From: Chloroflexota bacterium
GTDB lineage: Bacteria; Chloroflexota; UBA11872; VXNJ01
Direction of reading: 5' to 3'
Assembly (NCBI GenBank): GCA_026707405.1
Contig: JAPOWW010000003.1
Coordinates: 124,001 to 188,000, forward strand
Length of the DNA stretch: 64,000 bases
The translations under genes were made by a program, and so were the position numbers. Under the pieces are notes generated by a model. The model ran no database searches and was not told where the DNA came from. It was given only the letters and a program-made list of their open reading frames with translations. Positions 18,581 through 29,594 of the stretch are shown here, one piece after another; position 1 is the stretch's first letter, and each line of letters starts with the position of its first letter.

Positions 18581-18594
18581 GTGAAAAATTTCAC
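18581..18594. promoter_or_regulatory. 14-bp palindrome upstream of the ATP synthase operon
   Basis: GTGAAAAATTTCAC has two perfect 6-base arms around AA. It lies in the 98-base divergent gap, 34 bases before the first ATP synthase gene. An extended -10-like TGCTACTAT (18555-18563) lies just upstream. Together they could be a promoter and operator, but no regulator is identified and the -35 is unclear. Confidence 0.35.
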
Positions 18595-18627
18595 TATCTC
18601 GACGCCGAAGGATCGGTAAGACTAGCG

Positions 18628-18825
18628 GTGGGACCTGTCAAAGCGGCCGTCCTCGCGCTTGAATTCGGATTCATCGTGGGCGGCGCGGTTACGACCGGCT
18701 TGCTATTGGGCCGCTTTTTGGATGACGCGTTCGGGACCGAACCGGTCTTGCTGTTGGTTGGAGTACTGGTTGGACTGGGGTTTAGCTTTTACTTGATGTA
18801 TTTGATCTACCAGTGGCAGAAATGA
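18628..18825 (+). CDS. AtpZ/AtpI-like small membrane protein
   Basis: This 65-residue protein has two hydrophobic segments (about 7-30 and 38-58) separated by a short polar turn, GRFLDDAFGTEP. That pattern fits the AtpZ/AtpI family, which sits first in ATP synthase operons and helps assemble the c-ring or take up Mg2+. The Gly-rich first helix and the L-D-x3-G-T turn are family features. The start is GTG. It lies 9 bases before atpB, which supports the call. Confidence 0.75.
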   Translation: MGPVKAAVLALEFGFIVGGAVTTGLLLGRFLDDAFGTEPVLLLVGVLVGLGFSFYLMYLIYQWQK

Positions 18826-18834
18826 GAGGCGCGC

Positions 18835-19599
18835 TTGCAGCCTGAAATCAGCCCTCCGGCTGAGCCCCTGTGCCACGATTGCGTATTCGGCCCGTTGATC
18901 GGCGACGGCGACGTAATGCGATTCGTTATCACAAACTCCATGACGATCATGCTCGTCATGATGCTCGGCCTGATCATCGTTGCCTTCGCCGTGCGGCGGA
19001 GCTTGAGCACGGTGCCGGGCGGATTGCAGAACTTCATGGAGACGCTTATCGAGACCGTCGACGGCGTCGTTCAGCCGGCTCTGGGCAAATACGCCACGCG
19101 GCTCTTTCCGCTGATCGCCAGCTTCTTCATATTCATTCTCTTCGCGAATTGGTTCAGCTTGCTTCCATTCGTCGGAACGATCGGCTACATCGAGGAGCAC
19201 GGTGGGCACGACGTTCTGATTCCGTGGCTGCGTCCCGCGACCGCCGACATGAACATGACCCTCGCGCTCGCGCTGCTCGCCTTCCTTACGATTCACGTCA
19301 GCGGAATCGTCTCGCACGGGCCGTTCGGTCACCTCAAGGCGCTCTCGCAGAACATCATGCTCGCGCCGATCTTCATAATCATCGAGCTGTTCGTAATCGT
19401 CTCGCTCTCGTTCCGGCTCTTCGGAAACCTCTTCGCCGGCGAGGTGCTGCTCGGAATGGCGAGCTGGATCCTCCCCATCGTGGGAGTGGGCTTCTACTTG
19501 CTCGAGGTCCTGTTTGGCCTGATTCAGGCGATTATCTTTACAATGCTTACGCTTAGCTTCACCAGCGTTTCAATAGGCACTTCGGAAGAGCATGCATAG
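18835..19599 (+). CDS. atpB: F-type ATP synthase subunit a
   Basis: Subunit a forms the proton half-channels beside the c-ring. The essential Arg is in FRLFGNLFAGEVLLG (about residue 194). Several hydrophobic helices are visible, starting near residue 37 (IMLVMMLGLIIVAFAV). The 254-residue length is normal. The TTG start has GAGAGG 5 bases upstream. It is the second gene of the operon and lies 23 bases before atpE. Confidence 0.95.
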   Translation: MQPEISPPAEPLCHDCVFGPLIGDGDVMRFVITNSMTIMLVMMLGLIIVAFAVRRSLSTVPGGLQNFMETLIETVDGVVQPALGKYATRLFPLIASFFIFILFANWFSLLPFVGTIGYIEEHGGHDVLIPWLRPATADMNMTLALALLAFLTIHVSGIVSHGPFGHLKALSQNIMLAPIFIIIELFVIVSLSFRLFGNLFAGEVLLGMASWILPIVGVGFYLLEVLFGLIQAIIFTMLTLSFTSVSIGTSEEHA

Positions 19600-19622
19600 A
19601 TTCAGTCGAGGAGGGCGCTAGT

Positions 19623-19847
19623 TTGGATTTTGGACCTTTGGGCGCGGGACTCGCGGTCGGTCTGGCCGGTGTTGGTGCGGGTATCGGAATCGGAATCGGT
19701 CTCAGAGGAGCGATGGAGGCGCTCGGTCGAAATCCGGACGCCGAAAACGCCATCCGCACGACCATGATCATCGGTCTCGGAATGGCCGAGGCCATCGGTA
19801 TCTACGGCTTCCTTATCGGACTATTCCTGGCTTTGGGTCTGGGCTAG
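19623..19847 (+). CDS. atpE: F-type ATP synthase subunit c
   Basis: This rotor-ring proteolipid of 74 residues has two hydrophobic helices joined by the polar loop GRNPDAEN. The ion-carrying carboxylate is Glu56 in GMAEAIGIYG. The residue after it is Ala, not the Thr typical of many Na+-binding c subunits, which favours proton coupling (inference). The first helix is Gly-rich (GVGAGIGIGIG). The TTG start is preceded by GAGGAGGG, a strong site, as expected for the most abundant subunit. Confidence 0.95.
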   Translation: MDFGPLGAGLAVGLAGVGAGIGIGIGLRGAMEALGRNPDAENAIRTTMIIGLGMAEAIGIYGFLIGLFLALGLG

Positions 19848-19881
19848 CCGCCACCCCTAAAGCTCGGCAAGCCATAACAAC

Positions 19882-20391
19882 ATGATCGAACTGTTTGAAG
19901 GCGTTGGGATTCTATTCCCCAATGTTGTGTTTCAGCTTGTCACCTTCCTCCTGTTCGTCTACATCATGTACAGGCTTCTCTACAATCCGCTCCGGCGGAC
20001 CATGCAGGAGCGCCGCGAGAAAATTCGCGGAAGTCTCGAAGAAGCCAATCTCATGCAGGAACAGGCGCGTGAGGAGCGCCGCAACTTCGAGCAGAGCCTG
20101 CGTCAGCAGCGTGAGGAGGCGCGCCGGACCCGCGACGAGGCCCTTCAGCGCGTAAGCGCTATCGAGCAGGAGGAGCTTAAGCGGGCCAGGGCCGACGCCG
20201 ACCGGATTCGGCAGGAAGCGGAGCGGGACGCCGAACGGCTCAAAAATCAGGCCCTGCGGGAAGCGCGCGGTCAGTTGGCCGACTTGGTCGTTCACGCTAC
20301 CGCCAAGGTCCTCGACAGGGCCATCGACGATCCCGAGCACCGCAGGCTCGTCGGAGACGTTATTGCCGAAGTCGAGGACCGTCCGGCGTGA
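19882..20391 (+). CDS. atpF: F-type ATP synthase subunit b
   Basis: Subunit b is the peripheral stalk. It has one N-terminal membrane helix (about residues 12-32, VVFQLVTFLLFVYIMYRLLY) followed by a long, highly charged coiled coil rich in Arg, Glu and Gln up to about residue 140. The C-terminal part binds subunit delta. There is only one b-type gene, so the stalk is presumably a homodimer. Length is 169 residues. Its TGA stop overlaps the GTG start of atpH by 4 bases. Confidence 0.95.
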   Translation: MIELFEGVGILFPNVVFQLVTFLLFVYIMYRLLYNPLRRTMQERREKIRGSLEEANLMQEQAREERRNFEQSLRQQREEARRTRDEALQRVSAIEQEELKRARADADRIRQEAERDAERLKNQALREARGQLADLVVHATAKVLDRAIDDPEHRRLVGDVIAEVEDRPA

Positions 20392-20930
20392 GGCGTGATC
20401 AGCACTCCGACCGCAGGCGCGTAAGGCAATACGTGACCGTCATAATGCAGTTGGCTGCGGAGTCCGATTCTTGGGAGACGTGGGACCGCGATCTTGAGGT
20501 TCTCAACAGCGTGGCGTCTTCCCGGGCTGTCCAGGCGTTGATTACACGTCCTGGCACACCACTGCGGGACCGTTTCGACACGCTCGAAAGTATCGTTGGC
20601 AACCTGCTCTCCGCCGAAGGTCTGGCGCTCAGCCGGGTCCTTCTGGAAGACGGCGTGTTCGATCTGTTCCCGACCGTCAGGGCTCAGTACCTTCGCCGAA
20701 GCTCGCAGGACGGGCCGGTCGACCGGGTCACCATATCGGGAGCGGTGCCGCTGACGGACGACGAGACCCGGCGGTTGCTCGACAGCCTCCGGCGGCCGGA
20801 CCGGAAGCTGCTGGTTGAATTCGAGGAAGACCCCTCGATTCTCGGCGGACTGGTAATCCGGCAGGGAGACTGGAGGCGCGACCTTAGCGTGTCGGCAAAA
20901 CTCGGCGCGCTGGAAACGGCAATTCGGTAG
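20388..20930 (+). CDS. atpH: F-type ATP synthase subunit delta
   Basis: Subunit delta (OSCP) links the peripheral stalk to the F1 head. The 180 residues are of normal length. The conserved C-terminal region reads LLVEFEEDPSILGGLVIRQG (about 143-162), close to the family signature containing GG and a following Gly. It starts with GTG inside the atpF stop (GTGA), implying translational coupling. Confidence 0.93.
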   Translation: MRRDQHSDRRRVRQYVTVIMQLAAESDSWETWDRDLEVLNSVASSRAVQALITRPGTPLRDRFDTLESIVGNLLSAEGLALSRVLLEDGVFDLFPTVRAQYLRRSSQDGPVDRVTISGAVPLTDDETRRLLDSLRRPDRKLLVEFEEDPSILGGLVIRQGDWRRDLSVSAKLGALETAIR

Positions 20931-20948
20931 ACAGGTGTTTGACAAAGC

Positions 20949-22493
20949 ATGAGTAACAACTCCAACGACATCGCGGCAATCCTCAGAGAGCGAATTGACG
21001 ACCTCGAAACGACCGTTCGCGAGGCCAACGTTGGGTCGACTATCGAGGTCGGCGACGGTATCGCCCGGGTTCTCGGCCTCTCGGAAGCGCTCGCTGGCGA
21101 GTTGCTCGAATTCCCCGGAGGAACGCTGGGCATTGCCCTGAACCTCGAAGAGGACTCTGTCGGGGCGGTGATTCTCGGAGCGTTCGCCCACATTAAGGAG
21201 GGCGACGAAGTCCGGACTACCGGCCGGGTAGCCGAGGTGCCTGTGGGCGACGCCCTGCTTGGCCGGGTCGTAAACGCCGTGGGCCAGCCAATTGACGGCA
21301 GGGGACCTATCGAGACCGCCGACACCGACGTGATCGAGAAAGTGGCCCCGGGCGTCGCCGAGCGGCGAGACGTCGACATGCCTCTGCAAACGGGCATCCG
21401 CGCCATCGACTCGATGATCCCCATTGGCCGCGGACAGCGAGAGCTGATTATCGGCGACCGCCAGATCGGGAAGACGGCAGTCGTTCTCGACACCATCATC
21501 AACCAGAAGGACAGCGGCGTTAAGTGCATCTACGTAGCCGTCGGCCAGAAAGCTGGTCAGATCGCCCGCGTCCGAGCCACGCTCGAGGAGTACGGCGCGA
21601 TGGACCACACGGTCATCGTGAGCGCCACCGCCAGCGACCCTGCCGGGATGCAGTACATCGCGCCGTTTACCGGTTGCACCATCGGCGAATACTTCCGCGA
21701 TCGCGGCGAGCACGCGCTGGTTGTTTACGACGACCTGAGCAAGCACGCTTGGGCCTACCGGCAGATTTCGCTATTGCTGCGCAGGCCTCCGGGCCGCGAA
21801 GCCTATCCTGGAGACGTCTTCTACCTTCACTCCCGGCTGCTTGAGCGCGCGGCGCAGTTGCACGACGATCAGGGCGGCGGCAGCCTTACCTCTCTGCCCA
21901 TAGTGGAGATTCAGGAAGGCGATCTTACGACCTACATCCCCACTAACGTCATATCGATCACCGACGGCCAGATCTACGTCGAGACCGACCTGTTCAATGC
22001 CGGTGTGCGCCCCGCCATCAACCCTGGAATATCGGTGTCCCGCGTTGGCGGCGATGCTCAGGTCCAGGCCATGCGCGCCGTGGCCGGCGGTCTGAGGCTC
22101 GACTTGGCTCAGTATCGCGAGGTCGCCGCGTTCGCGCAGTTCGGGTCCGACCTCGACGCCGCCACCCAGCTCCAGTTGACGCGGGGACAGCGGCTCGTCG
22201 AAATCCTCAAGCAAGACCAGTATGAACCGAAATCGGTCGTCGACCAGGTAATGGCGATCCGCTGTGGGACTTCCGGCGCGCTGGATGAGATTTCCATAGC
22301 CGATACGGGCCGTTTCATTGACGAATTCGCCGAGTACGCCCGCGCCAGCCTGACCGGTCTCACCGGGCGGGTCGAAAGTACGAGCCGCCTCGAAGACGAC
22401 GATCTGGAAGAGCTGGACGCGGGCATAGAAGCGTTCAGGCAGAATCAGTTCTCACCCACTGTGACCGACGAGGCCACGGCGACAGAGGATTAG
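20949..22493 (+). CDS. atpA: F-type ATP synthase subunit alpha
   Basis: This is the non-catalytic nucleotide-binding subunit of the F1 head. The Walker A motif is [10 protein letters not shown] (about residues 169-178, usually GDRQTGKT). The [11 protein letters not shown] segment carries the Arg that reaches the catalytic site of beta. At 514 residues it is full length. The ATG start has a weak AGGTG upstream. It follows atpH by 18 bases. Confidence 0.97.
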   Translation: MSNNSNDIAAILRERIDDLETTVREANVGSTIEVGDGIARVLGLSEALAGELLEFPGGTLGIALNLEEDSVGAVILGAFAHIKEGDEVRTTGRVAEVPVGDALLGRVVNAVGQPIDGRGPIETADTDVIEKVAPGVAERRDVDMPLQTGIRAIDSMIPIGRGQRELIIGDRQIGKTAVVLDTIINQKDSGVKCIYVAVGQKAGQIARVRATLEEYGAMDHTVIVSATASDPAGMQYIAPFTGCTIGEYFRDRGEHALVVYDDLSKHAWAYRQISLLLRRPPGREAYPGDVFYLHSRLLERAAQLHDDQGGGSLTSLPIVEIQEGDLTTYIPTNVISITDGQIYVETDLFNAGVRPAINPGISVSRVGGDAQVQAMRAVAGGLRLDLAQYREVAAFAQFGSDLDAATQLQLTRGQRLVEILKQDQYEPKSVVDQVMAIRCGTSGALDEISIADTGRFIDEFAEYARASLTGLTGRVESTSRLEDDDLEELDAGIEAFRQNQFSPTVTDEATATED

Positions 22494-22502
22494 CCGGCAA
22501 CC

Positions 22503-23369
22503 GTGCCAAGCTCTAGAGAACTACGCAACCGGATTCGCGGCGTCGACAGCACTCGCCAGATAACAAGGGCCATGGAGCTTGTGGCCACCTCCAGGCTCAG
22601 GCGCTCTCAAGATGCCGCTCTGGCCCGGCGGCCTTACGCCGACAAGATCGACGAGGTGATCCGGCATCTGACCGAGGCGATTCCGCCCGATGAGGGCGCG
22701 CCGAGCCTCATGGAGACCCGCGAACCTCGAAACCGGGTCGTAGTGGTCCTCACGACAAACCGTGGATTGTGCGGGGCGCTCAACATAAACACGGTCCGCT
22801 TCGCCCTCGAACACATGCAGGCGACGCAGGACGCCGCGGAGCTTGTGCTGGTTGGAATCGGAAAGGTCGGACTTCGGATGCTCCGTGGATCGAAGCGGAT
22901 CATCGCGAGCTTTACCGACATTCCCGACCGCCCGGGCATCGACGACGTCTTGCCGCTGGCCCGCCTGGTGATCGACGGGTTCGAGGCTGCGGAGTTCGAC
23001 TCGGTTGAAGTCATATATCCCGAGTTCGTCAACACGCTCGTGCAGCGCCCGGTCCTCTTCCAGCTGCTTCCGGTCATGCTGCCGGAGGAGGCGCGGGAAC
23101 GCTCGCCGGTCGACTACATATATGAGCCGAGCGCCAGACGCGTTCTCGACAACCTGCTGCCGAGATACGTCGAGATGGAGCTGTACCGGGCGGTGCTGGA
23201 GTTGACGGCGAGCGAGCAGAGCGCCCGGATGGTCGCCATGCGCAACGCCACCGAAAACGCCAGCGAGCTGATAGAAGACCTTACGCTCTCTTACAACCGG
23301 CAGCGGCAGGTGACCATCACGAACGAAATGATCGACATCGCGTCGGGCGCCAACGCCCTGGCCCAGTAA
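22503..23369 (+). CDS. atpG: F-type ATP synthase subunit gamma
   Basis: This is the central rotor shaft. The N-terminal helix starts LRNRIRGVDSTRQITRAMEL, and the C-terminal helix contains ASEQSARMVAMRNATENAS and YNRQRQVTITNEM, both highly conserved in the family because they form the coiled coil inside the alpha-beta hexamer. Length is 288 residues. The start is GTG, 9 bases after atpA. Confidence 0.97.
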   Translation: MPSSRELRNRIRGVDSTRQITRAMELVATSRLRRSQDAALARRPYADKIDEVIRHLTEAIPPDEGAPSLMETREPRNRVVVVLTTNRGLCGALNINTVRFALEHMQATQDAAELVLVGIGKVGLRMLRGSKRIIASFTDIPDRPGIDDVLPLARLVIDGFEAAEFDSVEVIYPEFVNTLVQRPVLFQLLPVMLPEEARERSPVDYIYEPSARRVLDNLLPRYVEMELYRAVLELTASEQSARMVAMRNATENASELIEDLTLSYNRQRQVTITNEMIDIASGANALAQ

Positions 23370-23384
23370 ATGGAGAACCGGTAA

Positions 23385-24788
<1,404 letters not shown>

Positions 24789-24838
24789 ACCGGCCCGAGC
24801 CCAAGATAGTCCCGACGGAAACTGCTTCGGTCTGACCG

Positions 24839-25249
24839 ATGGCGAAACTCTCGGTAGAGCTTGTCACGCCGGAACGGCTGCTTGTCGACGAAGACAACGT
24901 CGACATGGTCATCGCTCCGGGAGTGGCCGGGCAGCTTGCCGTCCTGCCTAACCATGCTCCGCTCATAACCGAGTTGGAGCCTGGGGTGATAGTTCTCCGG
25001 CGAGACGACGCCGACCAGTTGCTCGCGGTCAGCGGCGGCTTCTTCGAGGTCTTGCGCAACAAGATAACTGTCCTCGCCGACACGTCGGAGCGGTCGACCG
25101 AGATAGATCTTGAGCGCGCCCAGGCGGCCCGCGACCGCGCCTTGCAGGACTTGTCGGCGCCGCTCGAGCCCGGAGACGCATTGCGGGCGCGAATCGCTCT
25201 GCTTCGCGCAATAGCCCGAATTCGCGCTGCGGAGAGAGCTGGCCGCTAG
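24839..25249 (+). CDS. atpC: F-type ATP synthase subunit epsilon
   Basis: Epsilon joins gamma to the c-ring and can inhibit ATP hydrolysis. The N-terminal beta-sandwich shows VELVTPERLLVDEDNVDMV and PGVAGQLAVLPNHAPLI, typical of the family. The C-terminal helical hairpin (about residues 90-136) is present. Length is 136 residues. It closes the operon and is followed 9 bases later by murA. Confidence 0.95.
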   Translation: MAKLSVELVTPERLLVDEDNVDMVIAPGVAGQLAVLPNHAPLITELEPGVIVLRRDDADQLLAVSGGFFEVLRNKITVLADTSERSTEIDLERAQAARDRALQDLSAPLEPGDALRARIALLRAIARIRAAERAGR

Positions 25250-25258
25250 AATAGGCCG

Positions 25259-26581
25259 ATGGCCACGCGTGCAGCTTCGTCGGAATCTGGCGGCCGGACG
25301 ATACCCGACCAATTCGTCGTAACCGGCGGAGCGCGGCTTGAGGGCAACGTGGCGATTCCTGGCGCCAAGAACGCGATATTACCGATCATGGCGGCCTGCC
25401 TGCTGACCGACGAGCAGTGTCATCTGACAAACGTGCCGCTGATCGAAGATGTCGAGATCATGGCCGAGCTTTTGCGCGGTCTCGGCGCCGAGGTAGAGCT
25501 CGACCACGCACGGCATGAGATGTCGGTCTCGGCGCGTGGGATCACGTCGTTCGAACCCGATTCGCCGCTTGTCACCGAGATGCGTGCTTCGTTCCTGGCG
25601 ACCGGCCCGTTGCTGGCCCGGTTCGGCCGATTCGACTGCGTCCATCCCGGCGGCTGCGCGATCGGATATCGCCCTGTAAGCGTCGATATCCACGGGTTTC
25701 GCGCTATGGGGGCGACAATCCGAATTGAGCACGACCGTTACAACGCTGCCGCCGACAAACTCACCGGCGCGCGAATCTATCTCGACTATCCCAGTCACAC
25801 TGGCACCGAAAACCTGATCATGGCCGCTTGTCTGGCCGAGGGTACGACCACGGTAGTCCATGCCTCCCGTGAGCCGGAAGTCCTCGAACTGGTCCGGTTT
25901 CTTCGCTTGATGGGCGCGAAAATAACCGGCGAGGGTACCAGCGTCATCGAAATCGAGAGCAGTCGCCGGCTTCATGGCACATCCTTCAGCATCATGCCGG
26001 ACCGGATAGCGGCGGGTACGCTTGCCATCGCTGGCTCGATGTGCGGCGGTGAGGTGGAGCTCACGAACGTTGTTCCGGAGCTGCTGGAGCCCGTGCTCTA
26101 CAAGCTCCGCGCGGCGGGTGTCGAAACGAGCGCGACCGAGCGGTCGGTGGTGGTCCGGTCGGACGGCAAGCTCCGCGGCACCGAAGTCCAGAGCATGCCC
26201 TACCCGGGTTTCCCCAGCGACAATCAGGCAGCCATGGGGGCGCTGCTTACCCAGGCCCGCGGGACCAGCACGATCGTCGAGCGGGTCTTCGAAGACCGGT
26301 TCAGCTACGTCGGGGGATTGCGGAAGCTTGGAGCGGACATCACCGTTAACGCGAACCGCGCGGTCGTCACGGGTCCGACGCGGCTCACCGCCACCGAGCT
26401 CTCGGTCGATAACGACCTGCGCGCCGGCTCCGCTCTGATCCTCGCGGGTCTCGTCGCGGACGGGGAAACGACCATACGCGACGCGCGTTACATACATCGC
26501 GGTTTCGAGGACCTTGCCGCCGATCTGACTCAGCTGGGCGCGCGGGTCGAGGCCTCGACTTTCGTCGAGTCCCTCGTGTGA
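25259..26581 (+). CDS. murA: UDP-N-acetylglucosamine 1-carboxyvinyltransferase
   Basis: MurA carries out the first committed step of peptidoglycan synthesis, transferring enolpyruvate from PEP to UDP-GlcNAc. The substrate-binding IPGAKNAILPIM (about 31-42) and the active-site loop HPGGCAIGYRP (Cys about residue 133) are both present. Because the loop Cys is kept, the enzyme should be sensitive to fosfomycin, which targets that residue. At 440 residues it is slightly longer than the usual 420 because of a 20-residue N-terminal extension. ATG start, 9 bases after atpC, so it may be read through from the ATP synthase operon. Confidence 0.96.
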   Translation: MATRAASSESGGRTIPDQFVVTGGARLEGNVAIPGAKNAILPIMAACLLTDEQCHLTNVPLIEDVEIMAELLRGLGAEVELDHARHEMSVSARGITSFEPDSPLVTEMRASFLATGPLLARFGRFDCVHPGGCAIGYRPVSVDIHGFRAMGATIRIEHDRYNAAADKLTGARIYLDYPSHTGTENLIMAACLAEGTTTVVHASREPEVLELVRFLRLMGAKITGEGTSVIEIESSRRLHGTSFSIMPDRIAAGTLAIAGSMCGGEVELTNVVPELLEPVLYKLRAAGVETSATERSVVVRSDGKLRGTEVQSMPYPGFPSDNQAAMGALLTQARGTSTIVERVFEDRFSYVGGLRKLGADITVNANRAVVTGPTRLTATELSVDNDLRAGSALILAGLVADGETTIRDARYIHRGFEDLAADLTQLGARVEASTFVESLV

Positions 26582-26608
26582 GACCAGGATTGGGGCGGCC
26601 GTAGCCGC

Positions 26609-27622
26609 GTGATTTTCGGTTCCAGCCAGTTAGGCGTTGACCTGGGAACGGTCAACGTCGTTGTCTACGCCAGAGGCAGAGGGATTGTCATCAACCAGCC
26701 TTCGGCGGTCGCGGTAAGCATGCCCGACCGGAAGCTGCTCGCAGTGGGGCAGGCGGCCCGCGAGATGGTGGGTCGCGCTCCGGGCAGCATTCGAATACTG
26801 CACCCGATGCGCGACGGCGTCATAGCCGACTATCTCGTCACTGAAGCCATGCTGCGATATTTCATTGAGCGGATCTGTGGAAGGTTCAGGCTGTTTCAGC
26901 CGGAGATGATGATTTCCGTTCCGACCGGCGTAACGGGCGTCGAGCGCCGCGCGGTCCGGGATGCTGCCCTCGCCGCCGGATGCAAGGAGGCTGGCCTGAT
27001 CCCCGAGCCGCTCGCTGCGGCAATCGGGGCGCGAATCCCCATCTCGGCTCCATCAGGCAATATGGTCGTAAATGTCGGCGGGGGCACCACCGAGATCGCC
27101 GTCATCTCGCTCAACGACATAGTTGTCTCGAACTCGATTCGGGTGGGCGGCAACAAAATCGACGACGCTATTTCCAACTACATACGCAGGGAGTACAACC
27201 TGCTGATAGGCGACCCAACCTCGGAGCAAATCAAGATATCCATCGGCAGCGCAATCCCGATGTCCGAATCGATCCCGGCGGAAGTCCGTGGGCGCGATCA
27301 GGTGGCCGGACTCCCGCGAACCATCACGATTACGTCGGACGAAATAACCCACGCGATCACTGAGCCGGTGAACTCGATCGTTCGGGGTGTAAAGCAAGTA
27401 CTGGAGCAGACGCCGCCGGAGCTTTCAGCCGACATCATTAACAAGGGCATCGTTATGATTGGCGGGGGAGGTCTGCTGCGTAATCTCGATAAGTTGATAT
27501 CGAACCAGACAGGCATTCCCTGCACTATCGCCGAGCAGCCGCTCATGTGCGTCGCGCTCGGCACTGGAATAGCCCTTGAGCACTACGAGGCGCTGCAAAG
27601 CGTACTGATACCAACCGCGTGA
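26609..27622 (+). CDS. mreB: rod-shape protein MreB/Mbl
   Basis: This bacterial actin guides elongation of the cell wall. The phosphate-1 loop is LGVDLGTVNVVVY (usually LGTANT), followed by SVPTGVTGVERRAV, GNMVVNVGGGTTEIAVISL and GIVMIGGGGLL, the standard ATPase motifs. Length is 337 residues, as usual. Neither mreC, mreD nor rodA is next to it; instead it follows murA by 27 bases, which keeps two wall genes together. GTG start with a weak upstream GGGGCGG. Confidence 0.93.
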   Translation: MIFGSSQLGVDLGTVNVVVYARGRGIVINQPSAVAVSMPDRKLLAVGQAAREMVGRAPGSIRILHPMRDGVIADYLVTEAMLRYFIERICGRFRLFQPEMMISVPTGVTGVERRAVRDAALAAGCKEAGLIPEPLAAAIGARIPISAPSGNMVVNVGGGTTEIAVISLNDIVVSNSIRVGGNKIDDAISNYIRREYNLLIGDPTSEQIKISIGSAIPMSESIPAEVRGRDQVAGLPRTITITSDEITHAITEPVNSIVRGVKQVLEQTPPELSADIINKGIVMIGGGGLLRNLDKLISNQTGIPCTIAEQPLMCVALGTGIALEHYEALQSVLIPTA

Positions 27623-27656
27623 GCCGCTCAGTAACGCCACCTAGAGGCCTGACCGC

Positions 27657-28631
27657 ATGACCGAGTCACCGTGGAAGTTCGTTCAGACGTTTCCGGTCCC
27701 CGATGTCGGCCTGGATATGTTGCGCGCCGCCGGAAGCGTTGTGCAGATTCTCGATCCCCAGCCCGGCGAGGTCGAAGCCAATATGGCCGGCACGCACGTC
27801 ATCGTCGCCGGTACCGAGCCGATTACCGAAAGCACGTTCGAAGTAAGCCCGGACCTCGAGATCATCGGAAGGTTCGGTGCTGGTGTCGACAGCGTGGACG
27901 TGGAAGCCGCGACCAAGCGCGGCATAGCCGTCCTGAACACGCCGGGCATGAACTCTCAGACGGTGGCCGAGCATACTTTCGCGCTCCTGCTCGGAATAAC
28001 ACATCATGTCGCCCAGGCCGACGCGTCAACCCGCACCGAGGCGTTCAAGCTCCGGACCGTTCTGGTCGGCATGGAGCTTGAGGGCAAGACCCTTGGAATA
28101 GTGGGGCTTGGTGATATCGGGTCCAGGGTCGCCCGAATAGGCCATTTCGGCTTCGGCATGAAGCTGTTGGTCCATACCGCGAATCCTCACCCGCAGCGTC
28201 TGGCCGATCTTGGCATCGAGGCGCGCTACGTCGACCTGGATGAGCTTATGTCCGCGGCAGACGTCGTAACCCTTCATACGGCGCTCACTCCCGAGACCAC
28301 CGGCATGATCAGCCGCGAACGCCTGGAGCTTATGAAGCCGGGGGCCTATCTGATCAATACCGCCCGCGGGACGCTGATCGACGAGGGGGCGCTGGCCGAT
28401 CTCCTGGCCGCGAACCGGATTCGAGGGGCTGGCCTGGACGTATTTGTCGTTGAACCTCCTTCTCTCGATAATCCCCTGTTTCAGCTTCCCAATGTGGTTC
28501 TCACCCCGCACATGTCGTCAAATTCCGACGACGCCTTCGCGCGGATGGGTATATTGCTGTGCGAGAGCATCCTGGAGCGGCTGCAAGGTGGACGGCCTTG
28601 GAACTGCGTCAACCCGGAAGTTTACGAATAA
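27657..28631 (+). CDS. D-isomer-specific 2-hydroxyacid dehydrogenase
   Basis: This NAD-dependent oxidoreductase of the phosphoglycerate/glycerate dehydrogenase family has the Rossmann motif LGIVGLGDIGSRVA (about residues 143-156) and the catalytic triad: Arg in INTARGTLIDEG (about 238), Glu in GLDVFVVEP and His in LTPHMSS (about 285). At 324 residues it lacks the ACT domain of long SerA enzymes, so the substrate could be a range of 2-hydroxyacids. ATG start with AGAGG upstream. It is the last gene of the plus-strand run and is convergent with folE. Confidence 0.9.
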   Translation: MTESPWKFVQTFPVPDVGLDMLRAAGSVVQILDPQPGEVEANMAGTHVIVAGTEPITESTFEVSPDLEIIGRFGAGVDSVDVEAATKRGIAVLNTPGMNSQTVAEHTFALLLGITHHVAQADASTRTEAFKLRTVLVGMELEGKTLGIVGLGDIGSRVARIGHFGFGMKLLVHTANPHPQRLADLGIEARYVDLDELMSAADVVTLHTALTPETTGMISRERLELMKPGAYLINTARGTLIDEGALADLLAANRIRGAGLDVFVVEPPSLDNPLFQLPNVVLTPHMSSNSDDAFARMGILLCESILERLQGGRPWNCVNPEVYE

Positions 28632-28718
28632 AGCGCCGACTTCCCTTCGCGACGGCCTCCGTCGGACACAGCGCCCCGCTCCGGTTAGCAGACGGACTAC
28701 GTTCTTAGGCGGAACGCT

Positions 28719-29279
28719 CTAGCCTCTCGCCACGGAGTCGAAGAACTCCGCTCGGGTGGCGGAGTTATCCCGGAAAGCTCCCCTCGTGACGGTCGTGACC
28801 ATCTTGCTTCCCGGCTTCTTGATCCCCCGCATCGTCATGCACAAGTGCTCCGCCTGAATGCGAACCGCCACTCCCAGCGGATCAAGCGCCTTTTCCACTG
28901 CATCGGCAACCTCGAAGGTCAGCCGCTCTTGCAGCTGGGGCCTGCGGGAAAGAATCTCTAGCGCCCGCGCCAGCTTGCTCAGGCCCACGATCCGGTCGCC
29001 CGGTATGTAGCCAATGTCCGCCGACCCGAAGAACGGCAGCAGATGATGCTCGCACATCGAAAAGAACGGAACGTCCCGCAGGACGATCATCTCGTCGTAT
29101 GGTTCGGCGAAAGTCGTGGTCAGCACGGACTCCGGGTCCTTATCCAGACCCGAAAACAGCTCGGAATACATACGCGCCACGCGTGCCGGAGTATCCCGCA
29201 GCCCGTCCCGCGCTGGGTCCTCTCCAATGCCATTCAGCAAATCGCTTACGGCCTCTCTTATTTCGCTATCGACAACCAA
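28719..29279 (-). CDS. folE: GTP cyclohydrolase I
   Basis: FolE opens GTP to dihydroneopterin triphosphate, the first step of folate synthesis. Zinc and active-site residues are in SMCEHHLLPF and EHLCMTMRG; GLSKLARALEILSRRPQ and TVTRGAF are also conserved. The open frame extends upstream to 29405, but that part runs through a REP-like repeat. I chose the TTG at 29279 because GGAAGG lies 5 bases before it and the protein is then 186 residues, the usual length. It is convergent with the dehydrogenase gene and lies 315 bases downstream of folB. Confidence 0.93.
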   Translation of the reverse strand: MVVDSEIREAVSDLLNGIGEDPARDGLRDTPARVARMYSELFSGLDKDPESVLTTTFAEPYDEMIVLRDVPFFSMCEHHLLPFFGSADIGYIPGDRIVGLSKLARALEILSRRPQLQERLTFEVADAVEKALDPLGVAVRIQAEHLCMTMRGIKKPGSKMVTTVTRGAFRDNSATRAEFFDSVARG

Positions 29280-29365
29280 ATCGACCTTCCAGACTTGATG
29301 AAATCCGCTCCAGAAAGCGGCACTATGGATACTAAGTCCCGCCGTTTGAGACGTCTGCAAAAACC

Positions 29366-29392
29366 GCCATTCCCGCGAAAGCGGGAATCCAG
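29366..29392. repeat. single REP-like palindrome between folB and folE
   Basis: One intact ATTCCCGCGAAAGCGGGAAT palindrome lies in the 315-base gap between folB and folE. The rest of the gap (29280-29594) shows no supported gene; a promoter for folE is expected there but I cannot place one. Confidence 0.75.
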
Positions 29393-29594
29393 AACCGCAA
29401 AGCATACCTTGGCGGTAATTGGTTCATCTCCGCATCCCCCGACGGTTGGGAGTTATACAAAGGTCTCTGGTTACCAAATACGCTCAGCTCTTCCACCCAG
29501 ACCCGTATGCTGGCATCCCGCACCCGAAAGTCGCTTCTCCAATTACGCCCGAACTTGGAGTGCCTACCCAGCGGAATCTCAAGTTCAGGCTTCG

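Noticed and set aside
29280..29405. N-terminal extension of folE
   Set aside because: It reads through a REP-like palindrome; a TTG with GGAAGG gives the normal FolE length.
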